A program made the position numbers and the translations under genes. A DNA stretch of 64,000 bases, taken from positions 1,488,001-1,552,000 of the forward strand of contig NC_018011.1 of assembly GCF_000265365.1 (NCBI RefSeq), read 5' to 3'. This document shows, piece after piece, positions 1-7,293 of the stretch. The DNA is from Alistipes finegoldii DSM 17242. Lineage in GTDB: Bacteria > Bacteroidota > Bacteroidia > Bacteroidales > Rikenellaceae. The notes below the pieces were generated by a model, which was not told the DNA's origin, did no database searches, and was given only the letters and a program-made list of their open reading frames with translations. Within the stretch, counting starts at the first letter, position 1. Every line of letters starts with the position of its first letter.

Positions 1-1001
1 ACCTTGTTGAAGACCAGATAGACGGGCTTGTCGCCGGCGCCGATGTCCTGAAGCGTCTGCTTCACCACGTCGATCTGCTCTTCGAACTGCGGATGCGAAA
101 TATCGACCACATGCACCAGCAGATCGGCTTCGCGCACCTCGTCGAGCGTCGATTTGAACGACTCGATCAGCTCGGTCGGCAGTTTGCGGATGAACCCGAC
201 CGTATCCGAAAGCAGGAACGGCAGGTTGTCGAAGACCACCTTGCGGACCGTGGTGTCGAGCGTGGCGAAAAGTTTGTTCTCGGCAAAAACCTCGCTTTTC
301 GAAATCAGGTTCATCAGCGTCGATTTGCCGACGTTGGTATAGCCCACCAGCGCCACGCGGACCATCGAACCGCGGTTGGAGCGCTGGACCGCCATCTGAC
401 GGTCGATTTTCCGCAGGTCCTCCTTGAGTTTGGCGATCCGGTTGCGGATGATACGGCGGTCGGTCTCGATTTCGCGTTCGCCCGCGCCGCCGCGGGTTCC
501 CGTGCCGCCCCGCTGCCGTTCGAGGTGGGTCCACATACCCGAAAGCCGGGGCAGCATGTACTCGTAATTGGCCAGCTGCACCTGCGTCTTGGCATAGGCG
601 GTCTGCGCCCGCGACATGAAAATATCGAGAATCAGGCGCGTACGGTCGAGGATACGGCACGGCATCGCCTTTTCGATATTGCGCGTCTGCGACGGTGAGA
701 GTTCGTCGTCGAAAATCACCACGTCGATCTCCTGCTCCTTGCAGTAGCCGGCGATCTCCTCCAGTTTGCCGGGACCCACGTAAATACGGGACGAAGGCTG
801 CGGAAGCCGCTGCGTGAAGCGCTTCACGCTCTCGATATCGGCCGTCTCGGCCAGAAACTCCAGTTCGTCAAGGAATTCGGCAGCCTGACGGGGGTCCTGA
901 TCGTCACGCACGACGGCGACCAGTACGGCACGTTCCCGGCCGTCGGAAGCCGTCCCGGCATTCGGAGTCTTATTTCTGTTTTCTTCCAATTCGTTTTTCA
1001 A
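1..1001 (-). CDS. hflX: GTPase HflX (3' end cut by window edge)
   Basis: HflX is a ribosome-associated GTPase that splits stalled or hibernating ribosomes. About 333 residues are visible. The HflX N-terminal domain has the family signature DDELSPSQTRN near residues 98-108. An Arg/Gly-rich linker follows (about 163-180). The GTPase domain then shows the P-loop GYTNVGKST (220-228), the switch region ATLDTT (246-251), DTVGF (266-270) and the start of the NK base-recognition motif at the window edge. The start is uncertain: an in-frame TAA lies two codons before a TTG at 1001-999, and no ATG lies near the start of the conserved domain, so TTG initiation is inferred. The C-terminus lies outside the window. 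Confidence 0.93.
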   Translation of the reverse strand, partial: MKNELEENRNKTPNAGTASDGRERAVLVAVVRDDQDPRQAAEFLDELEFLAETADIESVKRFTQRLPQPSSRIYVGPGKLEEIAGYCKEQEIDVVIFDDELSPSQTRNIEKAMPCRILDRTRLILDIFMSRAQTAYAKTQVQLANYEYMLPRLSGMWTHLERQRGGTGTRGGAGEREIETDRRIIRNRIAKLKEDLRKIDRQMAVQRSNRGSMVRVALVGYTNVGKSTLMNLISKSEVFAENKLFATLDTTVRKVVFDNLPFLLSDTVGFIRKLPTELIESFKSTLDEVREADLLVHVVDISHPQFEEQIDVVKQTLQDIGAGDKPVYLVFNK

Positions 1002-1077
1002 ATTTTAACGTTACACATGCGCCGCGCTCCGGAATCCGGCGCCGCACACCCCGGAGGGGAGCAAACACTATGCTACA

Positions 1078-1110
1078 AATAAGGGTATCCGCCGGAAGCA
1101 GGATACCCTA
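1078..1110 (-). terminator. Rho-independent terminator after tonB
   Basis: Perfect 8-bp stem GGGTATCC/GGATACCC (1083-1090 with 1101-1108) and a 10-nt loop. It lies 50 bp past the tonB stop codon. On the minus strand the stem is followed by TTATTTG, a short U-rich tail. Confidence 0.65.
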
Positions 1111-1157
1111 TTTATTGTCACGGAGCACTCCGGTCACGCCGAAGCCCTTTCATCCGG

Positions 1158-1841
1158 TTAGTTCTGCACGCGGAAATCAACGGGCAGGGTATACTTCACA
1201 CGTACAACCTGATTACGCTGTTTTCCGGGACTCCACTTCGGCGACTTGTTCAGCACGCGGATCGCCTCTTCCGAAAGCGAACGGTCGGGGGTCTGGAGCA
1301 CCTGAATATTGGTCAGACGGCCGTCCTTCTCGATCACGAACGAAAGCACCACGCGGCCCTGAATACCGTTCTCAAGGGCGATCTGCGGGAACTTGACGTT
1401 CTGCTGAACCCAGTTGCGGAAGGTGTTGAGGTCGCCGCCCTGAAACGAGGGCATGGTCTCGGCGATCAGGAACGGCTGGTCGTCCTCGATGGTCTCCTCG
1501 ACGACGTCCACCTGCTGAATCACCTCGGTATTCTCGTCGAACTCGGCGAAGTCCACTTCGGTCGTGATCTTCGTGTCGTTGGTCACCACCTGCAGCAGGT
1601 CGGCGATAACCTTCACCTCGACCTTCTTGGGAGGTTCGGGCGGCTTCTGGTCCTGACGGGTAATCTCGGTAATCTCCTCTTCGACCGGACCGTAGTTCAG
1701 GTCGACTTTCTCGATACGGTGTTCCTTCGGCGTGTAGGCAAAAGCGGCGATAACCAGCGCGAGAGCCACTACAAGGCCGATTTCAAGCAAAAGACCCCGC
1801 TTGTTCTGAAGGTCTGCTTTGGGTGATTTCTTAATTTCCAT
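1158..1841 (-). CDS. tonB: Energy transducer TonB
   Basis: This 227-residue protein links the inner-membrane proton motive force (through ExbB/ExbD) to outer-membrane TonB-dependent receptors such as the SusC protein in this window. It has a short cytoplasmic N-terminus, one membrane anchor at about 20-38, and a short Pro/Lys/Glu periplasmic stretch (QKPPEPPKKVEVKV, about 67-80). The C-terminal TonB domain covers about 140-227, with the typical GRVVLSFVIEKDG and SPKWSPGKQ segments. exbB and exbD are not adjacent. It is monocistronic with its own terminator and divergent from rlmN. Confidence 0.93.
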   Translation of the reverse strand: MEIKKSPKADLQNKRGLLLEIGLVVALALVIAAFAYTPKEHRIEKVDLNYGPVEEEITEITRQDQKPPEPPKKVEVKVIADLLQVVTNDTKITTEVDFAEFDENTEVIQQVDVVEETIEDDQPFLIAETMPSFQGGDLNTFRNWVQQNVKFPQIALENGIQGRVVLSFVIEKDGRLTNIQVLQTPDRSLSEEAIRVLNKSPKWSPGKQRNQVVRVKYTLPVDFRVQN

Positions 1842-1962
1842 TTATTTGAATTTTAATTGTTCGGCAAAGTCAAAAATCACGCACAGGCATGCTATGCACC
1901 ACAAATATATGGATAAAAATTCAAAAATGCGCCATCCCGCACAAAAATCTTTATTTTTTACC

Positions 1963-1970
1963 TACTTTTG
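1963..1970 (+). promoter_or_regulatory. Promoter -7 element of rlmN
   Basis: TACTTTTG matches the Bacteroidota -7 consensus TAnnTTTG exactly and lies 31 bp before the chosen rlmN ATG. I see no good TTTG -33 element. Its position argues against the longer rlmN reading frame that opens upstream at 1819. Confidence 0.5.
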
Positions 1971-2001
1971 TGCCGGAAAACAGCTCGCAGGAGACGGAAA
2001 A

Positions 2002-3033
2002 ATGGCCCTTTCGGAAACGTTATACGGGAAGACCCCGGAGCAGCTCGCCGCCGTGTGCGCCGAGTTGGGAATGCCGCGCTTCGCCGCGAAACAGCTGGCC
2101 CGCTGGCTCTACGCGAAACACGTCGAGGACCCGATGCGGATGAGCGACATCGCCGCGGCCCACCGCGCGAAGCTGGCCGAACGCTTCCGCCCCGCATTCA
2201 CCCCGCCCGCGCGGATCACCGAGTCGGCCGACGGAACGAAAAAGTACCTCTACCGCACGCAGCAGGGCGCATGGATCGAATCGGCGTACATTCCCGACGG
2301 CGAGCGGGCCACGTTGTGCGTCTCGTCGCAGGCCGGATGCCGCATGGGATGCAAATTCTGCGCGACGGGACGGCAAGGACTGCAGCACTCGCTGACGGCG
2401 CCCGAAATCCTCAACCAGATCGTCTCGCTGCCCGAACGCGACAGTCTGACGAACGTGGTCTTCATGGGCATGGGCGAGCCGCTCGACAACACGGACAACG
2501 TACTGCGGGCGCTCGAAATCATGACTTCGGAGTGGGGCTTCGGCTGGTCGCCGACGCGCATCACCCTCTCCACGGCGGGCGTAGCGCCCGAACTGCAGCG
2601 GTTTCTCGACGCGACGAAAGTGCATCTGGCCGTAAGTCTGCACAACCCGTTTCACGAGGAGCGGGCCGCAATCATGCCGGTCGAACGGGCATGGCCGATC
2701 GCCGAAGTCGCGGCCATCCTGCGCCGGTACGACTTCACGCACCAGCGGCGCGTGTCGTTCGAATATATCGTGATGAGCGGCCTGAACGACTCGCCGCGGC
2801 ATATCCGCGAACTGTGCCGCCTGCTGGACGGCATCAAGTGCCGCATAAACCTGATCCGGTTCCACAAAATCCCCGGATCTCCCTACTTCTCGCCCGACGA
2901 CGAGGCGATGATCCGCTTCCGCGACACGCTGACGGCGAAGGGGATACAGACCACGATCCGCGCTTCGAGAGGCGAGGACATTCAGGCCGCCTGCGGACTG
3001 CTGAGCACCGCGGCGGCGGAGAACGGGCAATAG
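2002..3033 (+). CDS. rlmN: 23S rRNA/tRNA adenine-C2 methyltransferase RlmN
   Basis: This radical SAM enzyme methylates C2 of A2503 in 23S rRNA and A37 in some tRNAs. With the start at 2002 it has 343 residues, the usual family length. The [4Fe-4S] cluster cysteines are C113, C117 and C120 (GCRMGCKFC). The catalytic pair is C106 in LCVSSQ and the methyl-carrying C331 in AACGLL. GMGEPLDN and STAGVAPEL are further family signatures. The reading frame is open upstream to 1819, but that part overlaps the promoter and lacks homology features, so the ATG at 2002 is preferred. The periplasmic thioredoxin gene follows 38 bp downstream. Confidence 0.95.
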   Translation: MALSETLYGKTPEQLAAVCAELGMPRFAAKQLARWLYAKHVEDPMRMSDIAAAHRAKLAERFRPAFTPPARITESADGTKKYLYRTQQGAWIESAYIPDGERATLCVSSQAGCRMGCKFCATGRQGLQHSLTAPEILNQIVSLPERDSLTNVVFMGMGEPLDNTDNVLRALEIMTSEWGFGWSPTRITLSTAGVAPELQRFLDATKVHLAVSLHNPFHEERAAIMPVERAWPIAEVAAILRRYDFTHQRRVSFEYIVMSGLNDSPRHIRELCRLLDGIKCRINLIRFHKIPGSPYFSPDDEAMIRFRDTLTAKGIQTTIRASRGEDIQAACGLLSTAAAENGQ

Positions 3034-3071
3034 AGCACGGTTCTTGCACGTTAGCCGTAAAACAAGATGCC

Positions 3072-3488
3072 ATGAAAAAACTGATCTTCGTCCTGTTGCT
3101 AGCACTCGGAGCGGGTGCGGCGCAGGGACAGGTAAAATTCGAAACCAAATCGACGGACGCCGTGCGCGAAATGGCGATCAAGAGCGGCAAGCTGGTCTTC
3201 ATCGACCTCTACGCCTCGTGGTGCCCGCCCTGCCGGATGATGGAACGCGAAGTCTTCTCGCGCAAGGATGTCGGCGACTTCATGCAGCAGCGTTTCGTCG
3301 CGGCCAAATACGACACCGACAAACCCACTGGCAAGGAGCTGATGAAGCGTTACGGCAGCGGAGCCATTCCGCTCTATCTGGTCTTCGACACGCAGGGCGA
3401 GCTGCTGGGACGCATACAAGGCGCATCGGCTCCGAAGGAGTTCATGGAGAGCGTCCAGAAGATCATCGACGGCTCGAAGCGCAGGTAA
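3072..3488 (+). CDS. Secreted thioredoxin-fold protein
   Basis: This 138-residue protein has a signal peptide (MKKLIFVLLLALGAGAAQGQ, cleavage near 20) followed by one thioredoxin domain. The redox motif is WCPPC in YASWCPPCRMM (about residues 50-60), and the cis-Pro region is SGAIPLYLVFD. Such proteins keep periplasmic cysteines in the right redox state in Bacteroidota, but the substrate cannot be read from sequence. The ATG at 3072 is chosen because it begins the signal peptide; the same frame is open far upstream without meaning. Its 3' end overlaps the convergent methyltransferase by 26 bp. Confidence 0.88.
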   Translation: MKKLIFVLLLALGAGAAQGQVKFETKSTDAVREMAIKSGKLVFIDLYASWCPPCRMMEREVFSRKDVGDFMQQRFVAAKYDTDKPTGKELMKRYGSGAIPLYLVFDTQGELLGRIQGASAPKEFMESVQKIIDGSKRR

Positions 3489-4332
3489 CCGCCGCCGGAC
3501 CGGAACACGACGTCGAACCGGGATTCGACATAGGACCGGGACACAGCGTCCGGCGCGGATTCGGCTTTCTCGCAATGAAAAAGACGTACCCGTAGAACTC
3601 ATTGTACTTGCGGTACAGCTCTTCCTCATAACGCTGGAACGCCATCAGCCCTTCGGCGGTGCTGTCCCCCGGATATTTCGCCGCGAACAGCTCCCGCGCC
3701 TTGGCCAGCGGCGCGAAATAGTGTTCCATCCAGCAGGTCTCCGGCAGGACGAAGGCCGCGACCGGAAGATACCCCGCCCGATGGATCTGGGCCACCTTGT
3801 TGGGTATCGTATCTATCTCAGGATAGGCGTCTACCCAGAAATCATGGATTTCCGTCGGACGTTCGTCGGTAAACCACACGCTTTCGGAGACCGCGAGATA
3901 GCCGCCCGGCTTCAGGTATTCGCGCCACTCGTTCAGGCCCCGCTCGAAGCCGATGTTGTAAATCGCCCCCTCGGACCAGATCAGATCCAGCTCCCCGGCG
4001 CGGAAAGGCAGGGCGTCCATCGAACCGACGACGCCCTTCACCCGGTCGGCGAGGTGCAGTCTCCGGGCGTCGGCGTTGAAACGGTCGATGAATCCCGGAA
4101 AGAAATCGAGACCCGTAATACGTCCCGGCGCATGCCGGGCCAGCGTCATCGTCTGACCGCCCGTCCCGCAGCCGAGGTCGGCGATCAGGGATTCGTCGGT
4201 CAGGTTGTCGATGAAACTCAGCGCCTTGAGGGTCACTTCGGGATTTCCCGGCCCCTGCCGTTCGGTATTCAGGAAAAAATCGCAGATCAGATTGACGTCG
4301 AATCCGTGAATGGCGTTATTTTCGTTACTCAT
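3463..4332 (-). CDS. Class I SAM-dependent methyltransferase
   Basis: 289 residues with a Rossmann-type methyltransferase core. Motif I is ADLGCGTGGQT (about 51-61), the acidic post-I residue is in ITGLDFFPGF, and EYLKPGGYLAVSE is the motif III region. The N-terminus GFDVNLICDFF plus the core is typical of a small-molecule methyltransferase group common in Bacteroidales. The substrate is unknown. The last 35 or so residues (Pro/Ser/Cys-rich) look like read-through past the normal end of the domain and overlap the convergent thioredoxin gene. A strong hairpin sits 18 bp upstream of the ATG. Confidence 0.85.
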   Translation of the reverse strand: MSNENNAIHGFDVNLICDFFLNTERQGPGNPEVTLKALSFIDNLTDESLIADLGCGTGGQTMTLARHAPGRITGLDFFPGFIDRFNADARRLHLADRVKGVVGSMDALPFRAGELDLIWSEGAIYNIGFERGLNEWREYLKPGGYLAVSESVWFTDERPTEIHDFWVDAYPEIDTIPNKVAQIHRAGYLPVAAFVLPETCWMEHYFAPLAKARELFAAKYPGDSTAEGLMAFQRYEEELYRKYNEFYGYVFFIARKPNPRRTLCPGPMSNPGSTSCSGPAAVTCASSRR

Positions 4333-4349
4333 TGTCTTGAAGTATTGCG

Positions 4350-4391
4350 GCGTACACGCAAAGGCATGGCAATGCCTTTATCGTCGTACGC
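4350..4391 (-). promoter_or_regulatory. Stem-loop just upstream of the methyltransferase
   Basis: Two coaxial inverted repeats: an inner perfect 8-bp stem AAAGGCAT/ATGCCTTT with loop GGCA (4360-4379), and an outer 6-bp stem GCGTAC/GTACGC (4350-4355 with 4386-4391) across small internal loops. It lies 18 bp before the methyltransferase ATG, so it would form in the 5' leader. It matches no riboswitch class I know. A leader hairpin or a terminator-like element are both possible. Confidence 0.4.
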
Positions 4392-4870
4392 AGATTAAAA
4401 AAACTGAACCAATTACATGAAAATTACCCCCGGAGAGAGTCCGGGAGCGAACGAAAGGACGATCCGTACGGCGGGTACGAATCGTTTACAACACCGAATC
4501 CGATTTATGGAGGGTCTTAATCATGGCACAAAGATAGTCAATATTCCGAATAACCGCCCTCTTTGCCGAATAAAAAGCCGGATGCAGGACCGAAACAATT
4601 CCGTGACGCAACTTTCACAGATTTATGAAGAATTCATTTCGGCAGCCCGCACCCGGCTGTAACAAAAAAAGGACGAAGCGATGCGGGATTTCATCGTGCC
4701 GCTCACCAGATCGCAGGGCCGCGCCGCCCGTCCTTATGGAATCAACCCCGGCAAACGGCACGGCAACGCCCGGCGACCGCAGGCCGCCGGATAATACATT
4801 CGCCTCAAAATAGATTGTTCGTGACATTATGACAGGGTTGATAGTTTGAAATCACGCCCCTCATAGACAT

Positions 4871-5090
4871 AAAAAAGGGGCGCATTTGCAGCTCTTTCAG
4901 TAGGTCATAGGAAACCATGATCAGAAGCTGTCCTGCGCCCTTGTCGCCCTGCTTGCCTTCTGCAAGCAGGACATAACAAGGACTGACAACTATTATACCC
5001 TGATCTCGTAAATTTCCTATGTTTACTGAAAGGCATAAAGAGTTGTTTACCCTTTATAGTATGTCCATCGGCTATGCCGAATTATTCAAA
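4871..5090 (-). ncRNA. ssrS: Probable 6S RNA
   Basis: In the 890-bp gap before the XRE array, about 180 nt fold into one long rod. The pairs are 4889-4895 with 5039-5045, 4896-4902 with 5024-5030, 4906-4914 with 5013-5021, 4919-4924 with 5000-5005 and 4939-4944 with 4976-4981. A perfect 9-bp terminal stem (4948-4956 with 4962-4970) has a 5-nt loop. A large central bubble (4925-4938 opposite 4982-4999) interrupts the rod. That layout is the hallmark of 6S RNA, which mimics an open promoter and sequesters housekeeping RNA polymerase. The minus strand is preferred because a consensus -7 box lies upstream and the closing stem ends in CCCC followed by six T. The ends are approximate. Identification rests on structure only. 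Confidence 0.6.
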
Positions 5091-5092
5091 TG

Positions 5093-5100
5093 CAAAATTA
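5093..5100 (-). promoter_or_regulatory. -7 element for the 6S-like RNA
   Basis: On the minus strand 5100-5093 reads TAATTTTG, a perfect match to TAnnTTTG. It would start a transcript near 5087, whose first nucleotides form the small hairpin TCGGC/GCCGA (5068-5080) before the rod structure. Confidence 0.5.
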
Positions 5101-5224
5101 GCATAATTTTTGTCAAAAAATTAAATAAAATCTAAGGACAAAGATAGAAAAACATTTTAATTCCTACGAATTCATAGGAGCAAAAATAATACATACCGTC
5201 TGTTATTTGCATAAAATAACTTAA

Positions 5225-5455
5225 GTGAAGCATACAAACGATACATTATTGCGTTCAGTCGCAAGTCGATTGAAACAAATCCGGATCGAGCGCGGGCTAA
5301 CCCAAGAGGTAGTAACCGATCGAACCAAAGTGAATGTAGGTTTGTATGAAGTTGGTACTACGAATATTACAATCGTCCTGCTGACAGTACTCTGTAATTT
5401 CTATAACGTTACTTTAGAAGAATTTTTCAAGGGTATTGAATATGAAAAGGCGTGA
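5225..5455 (+). CDS. Small XRE-family helix-turn-helix regulator (copy 1)
   Basis: A 76-residue single-domain HTH_XRE protein with a GTG start. The helix-turn-helix lies around residues 10-45 (RLKQIRIERGLTQEVV, then the recognition helix), and the C-terminal helix pattern CNFYNVTLEEFFKGIEY is shared with the next two genes. It is the most diverged of the three: the stretch NITIVLLTVL replaces the usual xPSLxTIxxL. No partner toxin, enzyme or integrase is adjacent. The local DNA is more AT-rich than the flanks, which suggests acquisition. The DNA target is unknown. Confidence 0.75.
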   Translation: MKHTNDTLLRSVASRLKQIRIERGLTQEVVTDRTKVNVGLYEVGTTNITIVLLTVLCNFYNVTLEEFFKGIEYEKA

Positions 5456-5485
5456 AGATTCATTTTTTTGTGAAAATGAGTTAAA

Positions 5486-5731
5486 ATGGCCAAAAGAAAG
5501 CAACGCCGCGACGAAGAATTATTCAAAATGGTTATTCAACGTATAAAAAATTTACGTGAAACTCACCATTATACGCAAGAATACGTAAATGAATACACCG
5601 GCTTGGATATTCCGCATCTTGAAACAGGCCGGGATTTTCCGTCGCTGACGACAATAGCTATCCTTTGCAAGTTCTACAATATAACTATCGTCGAATTCTT
5701 TTCACCAATAGATTATCCGGCAAAGGAATAA
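5486..5731 (+). CDS. Small XRE-family helix-turn-helix regulator (copy 2)
   Basis: An 81-residue paralogue of the genes on either side. It begins with a basic MAKRKQRRDEE tail, then has the HTH_XRE domain (IKNLRETHHYTQEYV at about 17-31, FPSLTTIAILCKFYN at about 50-65) and ends with the shared EFFSPIDYP tail. ATG start, 30 bp after copy 1. The conserved core suggests all three fold as stand-alone Cro/CI-like dimers. Confidence 0.8.
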   Translation: MAKRKQRRDEELFKMVIQRIKNLRETHHYTQEYVNEYTGLDIPHLETGRDFPSLTTIAILCKFYNITIVEFFSPIDYPAKE

Positions 5732-5813
5732 ATCAATCATACGAAATTCACAGCCAGCGCACCATATCCTACTTCTGTCAAATGTGAATCATTTTTTCTA
5801 AAATACAGATGAT

Positions 5814-6053
5814 TTGAAACCCACAAACCCCATATTGGTAGATTTGATTGCCCGGCGACTAACGGAAATCCGGGAACAGCACAATCATACGAAAGAGTAT
5901 GTTCTGCACAATACGGGTTTGGGTATTTCCGGCTATGAAAACAAAGTAAGATTCCCCTCTTTGGAGTCTATCGCCAAATTCTGCAAATTTTACAATATCT
6001 CGCTTGAGAAATTTTTCGCGGGGATAACCTATCCGGAGGAGCCGCAGGAATAG
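5814..6053 (+). CDS. Small XRE-family helix-turn-helix regulator (copy 3)
   Basis: A 79-residue third paralogue. It has an HTH_XRE core (LTEIREQHNHTKEYV at about 16-30, FPSLESIAKFCKFYN at about 47-61) and the tail EKFFAGITYPEE. The only in-frame initiation codon is TTG at 5814, since the nearby ATG at 5809 is out of frame. The 82-bp spacer from copy 2 could hold its own promoter. It is followed convergently by rsmG. Confidence 0.78.
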   Translation: MKPTNPILVDLIARRLTEIREQHNHTKEYVLHNTGLGISGYENKVRFPSLESIAKFCKFYNISLEKFFAGITYPEEPQE

Positions 6054-6078
6054 CGGCATCCACAAATTGCCGGAATCG

Positions 6079-6702
6079 TTATTTCTTGGGCGTATAGACC
6101 ACTTTCTTGGTCTCGAAGAACTCCTCTTCGAAGAAGCGCGCAATGTCGTAGACATCCCACCGTTTGCCGGTCAGCGCCAGCTCTTCGGCCAGATCGCCCC
6201 CCTTGAGGTAGAGAATGCCGTTGGGCAGGGTACCGCGCTGTCCGCGTTCGAGACGGTTCCAGACCCAGTTCACGAATTCGGACATGGCCGTAACGGCGCG
6301 CGAAACGACGTAATCGTAGCGTTCCGGAAGCGTTTCGGCACGCGCGCAGCGGGGTTCCAGATTCCGCAGACCCAGTCCCGCGGTCACGCCTTCGACGACG
6401 GCGATCTTCTTGCGGATGGAATCGACGGCCGTGAAACGCGCTTCGGGGAAGAGGATCGCCAGCGGAACCGACGGAAAGCCGCCGCCGCAGCCGACGTCGA
6501 GAATGCGCGCCCCGGCGTCGAACGCGCAGACCTTGGCAATAGCCAGCGAGTGGAGCACGTGACGCAGGTACAGCTGGTCGAAATCCTTGCGCGAGACGAC
6601 GTTGATCTTCGCGTTCCAGTCGGCGTAAAGGTCGTACAGCGCCGCAAACCGCTGCCGCTGGCAGTCGGTGAGTTCGGGGAAATATTTGAGAATCAGTTCC
6701 AA
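6079..6702 (-). CDS. rsmG: 16S rRNA (guanine-527-N7)-methyltransferase RsmG
   Basis: RsmG (GidB) makes m7G527 in 16S rRNA, and its loss gives low-level streptomycin resistance. 207 residues, normal length. Signatures are WNAKINVVSRKD (about 29-40), LYLRHVLHSL (about 44-53), the SAM motif ILDVGCGGGFPSVPLAILFP and AVDSIRKKI. It is the last gene of a leftward run with the glycosyltransferase and sigma-factor genes, starting 27 bp after the sigma-factor stop. Confidence 0.95.
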   Translation of the reverse strand: MELILKYFPELTDCQRQRFAALYDLYADWNAKINVVSRKDFDQLYLRHVLHSLAIAKVCAFDAGARILDVGCGGGFPSVPLAILFPEARFTAVDSIRKKIAVVEGVTAGLGLRNLEPRCARAETLPERYDYVVSRAVTAMSEFVNWVWNRLERGQRGTLPNGILYLKGGDLAEELALTGKRWDVYDIARFFEEEFFETKKVVYTPKK

Positions 6703-6729
6703 ATCTTGACTTTTAATCCTTAAATCGTG

Positions 6730-7293
6730 TCATCGTTCGTCGCCCTGCGCGATCAGTTTGCACATCTGCTCGCGGGCGCGGTGGATCTGCGTCTTGACGG
6801 TGCCCAGCGGCAGGGTGAGCTTGGCGGCGATCTCCTCGTAGGAGTATTCGTCGAAGAAGCGCATGACGATCAGCGTCCGGTAACGCGGCGTCAGCCGTTC
6901 GAGGTAATGCTCGATCTGGGTCCGCTGCTGGAGGCTGATGACGCTCTCCTCAGGGGTCGGGGCCGTCGAGGGGGGCGACGAGAAACGCTCGTCGATCGAC
7001 AGGTCGTCCTGACGGCGGCGCACGAAGTCGATGAACGTATTGCGGGCGATGGTGTAGACCCACTGTCCGAAGGTATAGTCGGTGCTGTAGCGGTGCAGGT
7101 TGATATAAACCTTGATGAAGGTCTCCTGCAGCAGGTCGTCGGCGTCGTTCACCCCGCCCAGCCGCTGCACGAACAACCGGTGGATAGCGTCGCGGTAGCG
7201 GTTGAAAAGGTATTCGAAGGCCGTATCGTCGCCTTCGAGCACCAGTTCCACCAGCCGCCGGTCCTCGGCGACGATATAGTCGGCTATCTCCAT
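6730..7293 (-). CDS. ECF-type RNA polymerase sigma factor
   Basis: 187 residues. Region 2 (about 15-85) includes DADDLLQETFIKVY and FGQWVYTIARNTFIDFVRRR. Region 4 (about 120-180) has the helix-turn-helix YSYEEIAAKLTLPLGTVKTQIHRAREQM. No FecR-like anti-sigma factor or SusC gene lies beside it, unlike the second sigma gene in this window. The ATG at 7293 overlaps the end of the glycosyltransferase by 10 bp, indicating translational coupling. The open frame continues upstream through that gene, but it is antisense-type noise there. Its target regulon is unknown. Confidence 0.88.
   Translation of the reverse strand: MEIADYIVAEDRRLVELVLEGDDTAFEYLFNRYRDAIHRLFVQRLGGVNDADDLLQETFIKVYINLHRYSTDYTFGQWVYTIARNTFIDFVRRRQDDLSIDERFSSPPSTAPTPEESVISLQQRTQIEHYLERLTPRYRTLIVMRFFDEYSYEEIAAKLTLPLGTVKTQIHRAREQMCKLIAQGDER

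Noticed and set aside
4417..4662. 81-codon plus-strand frame after the methyltransferase promoter region
   Set aside because: No motif, irregular composition and no operon context.
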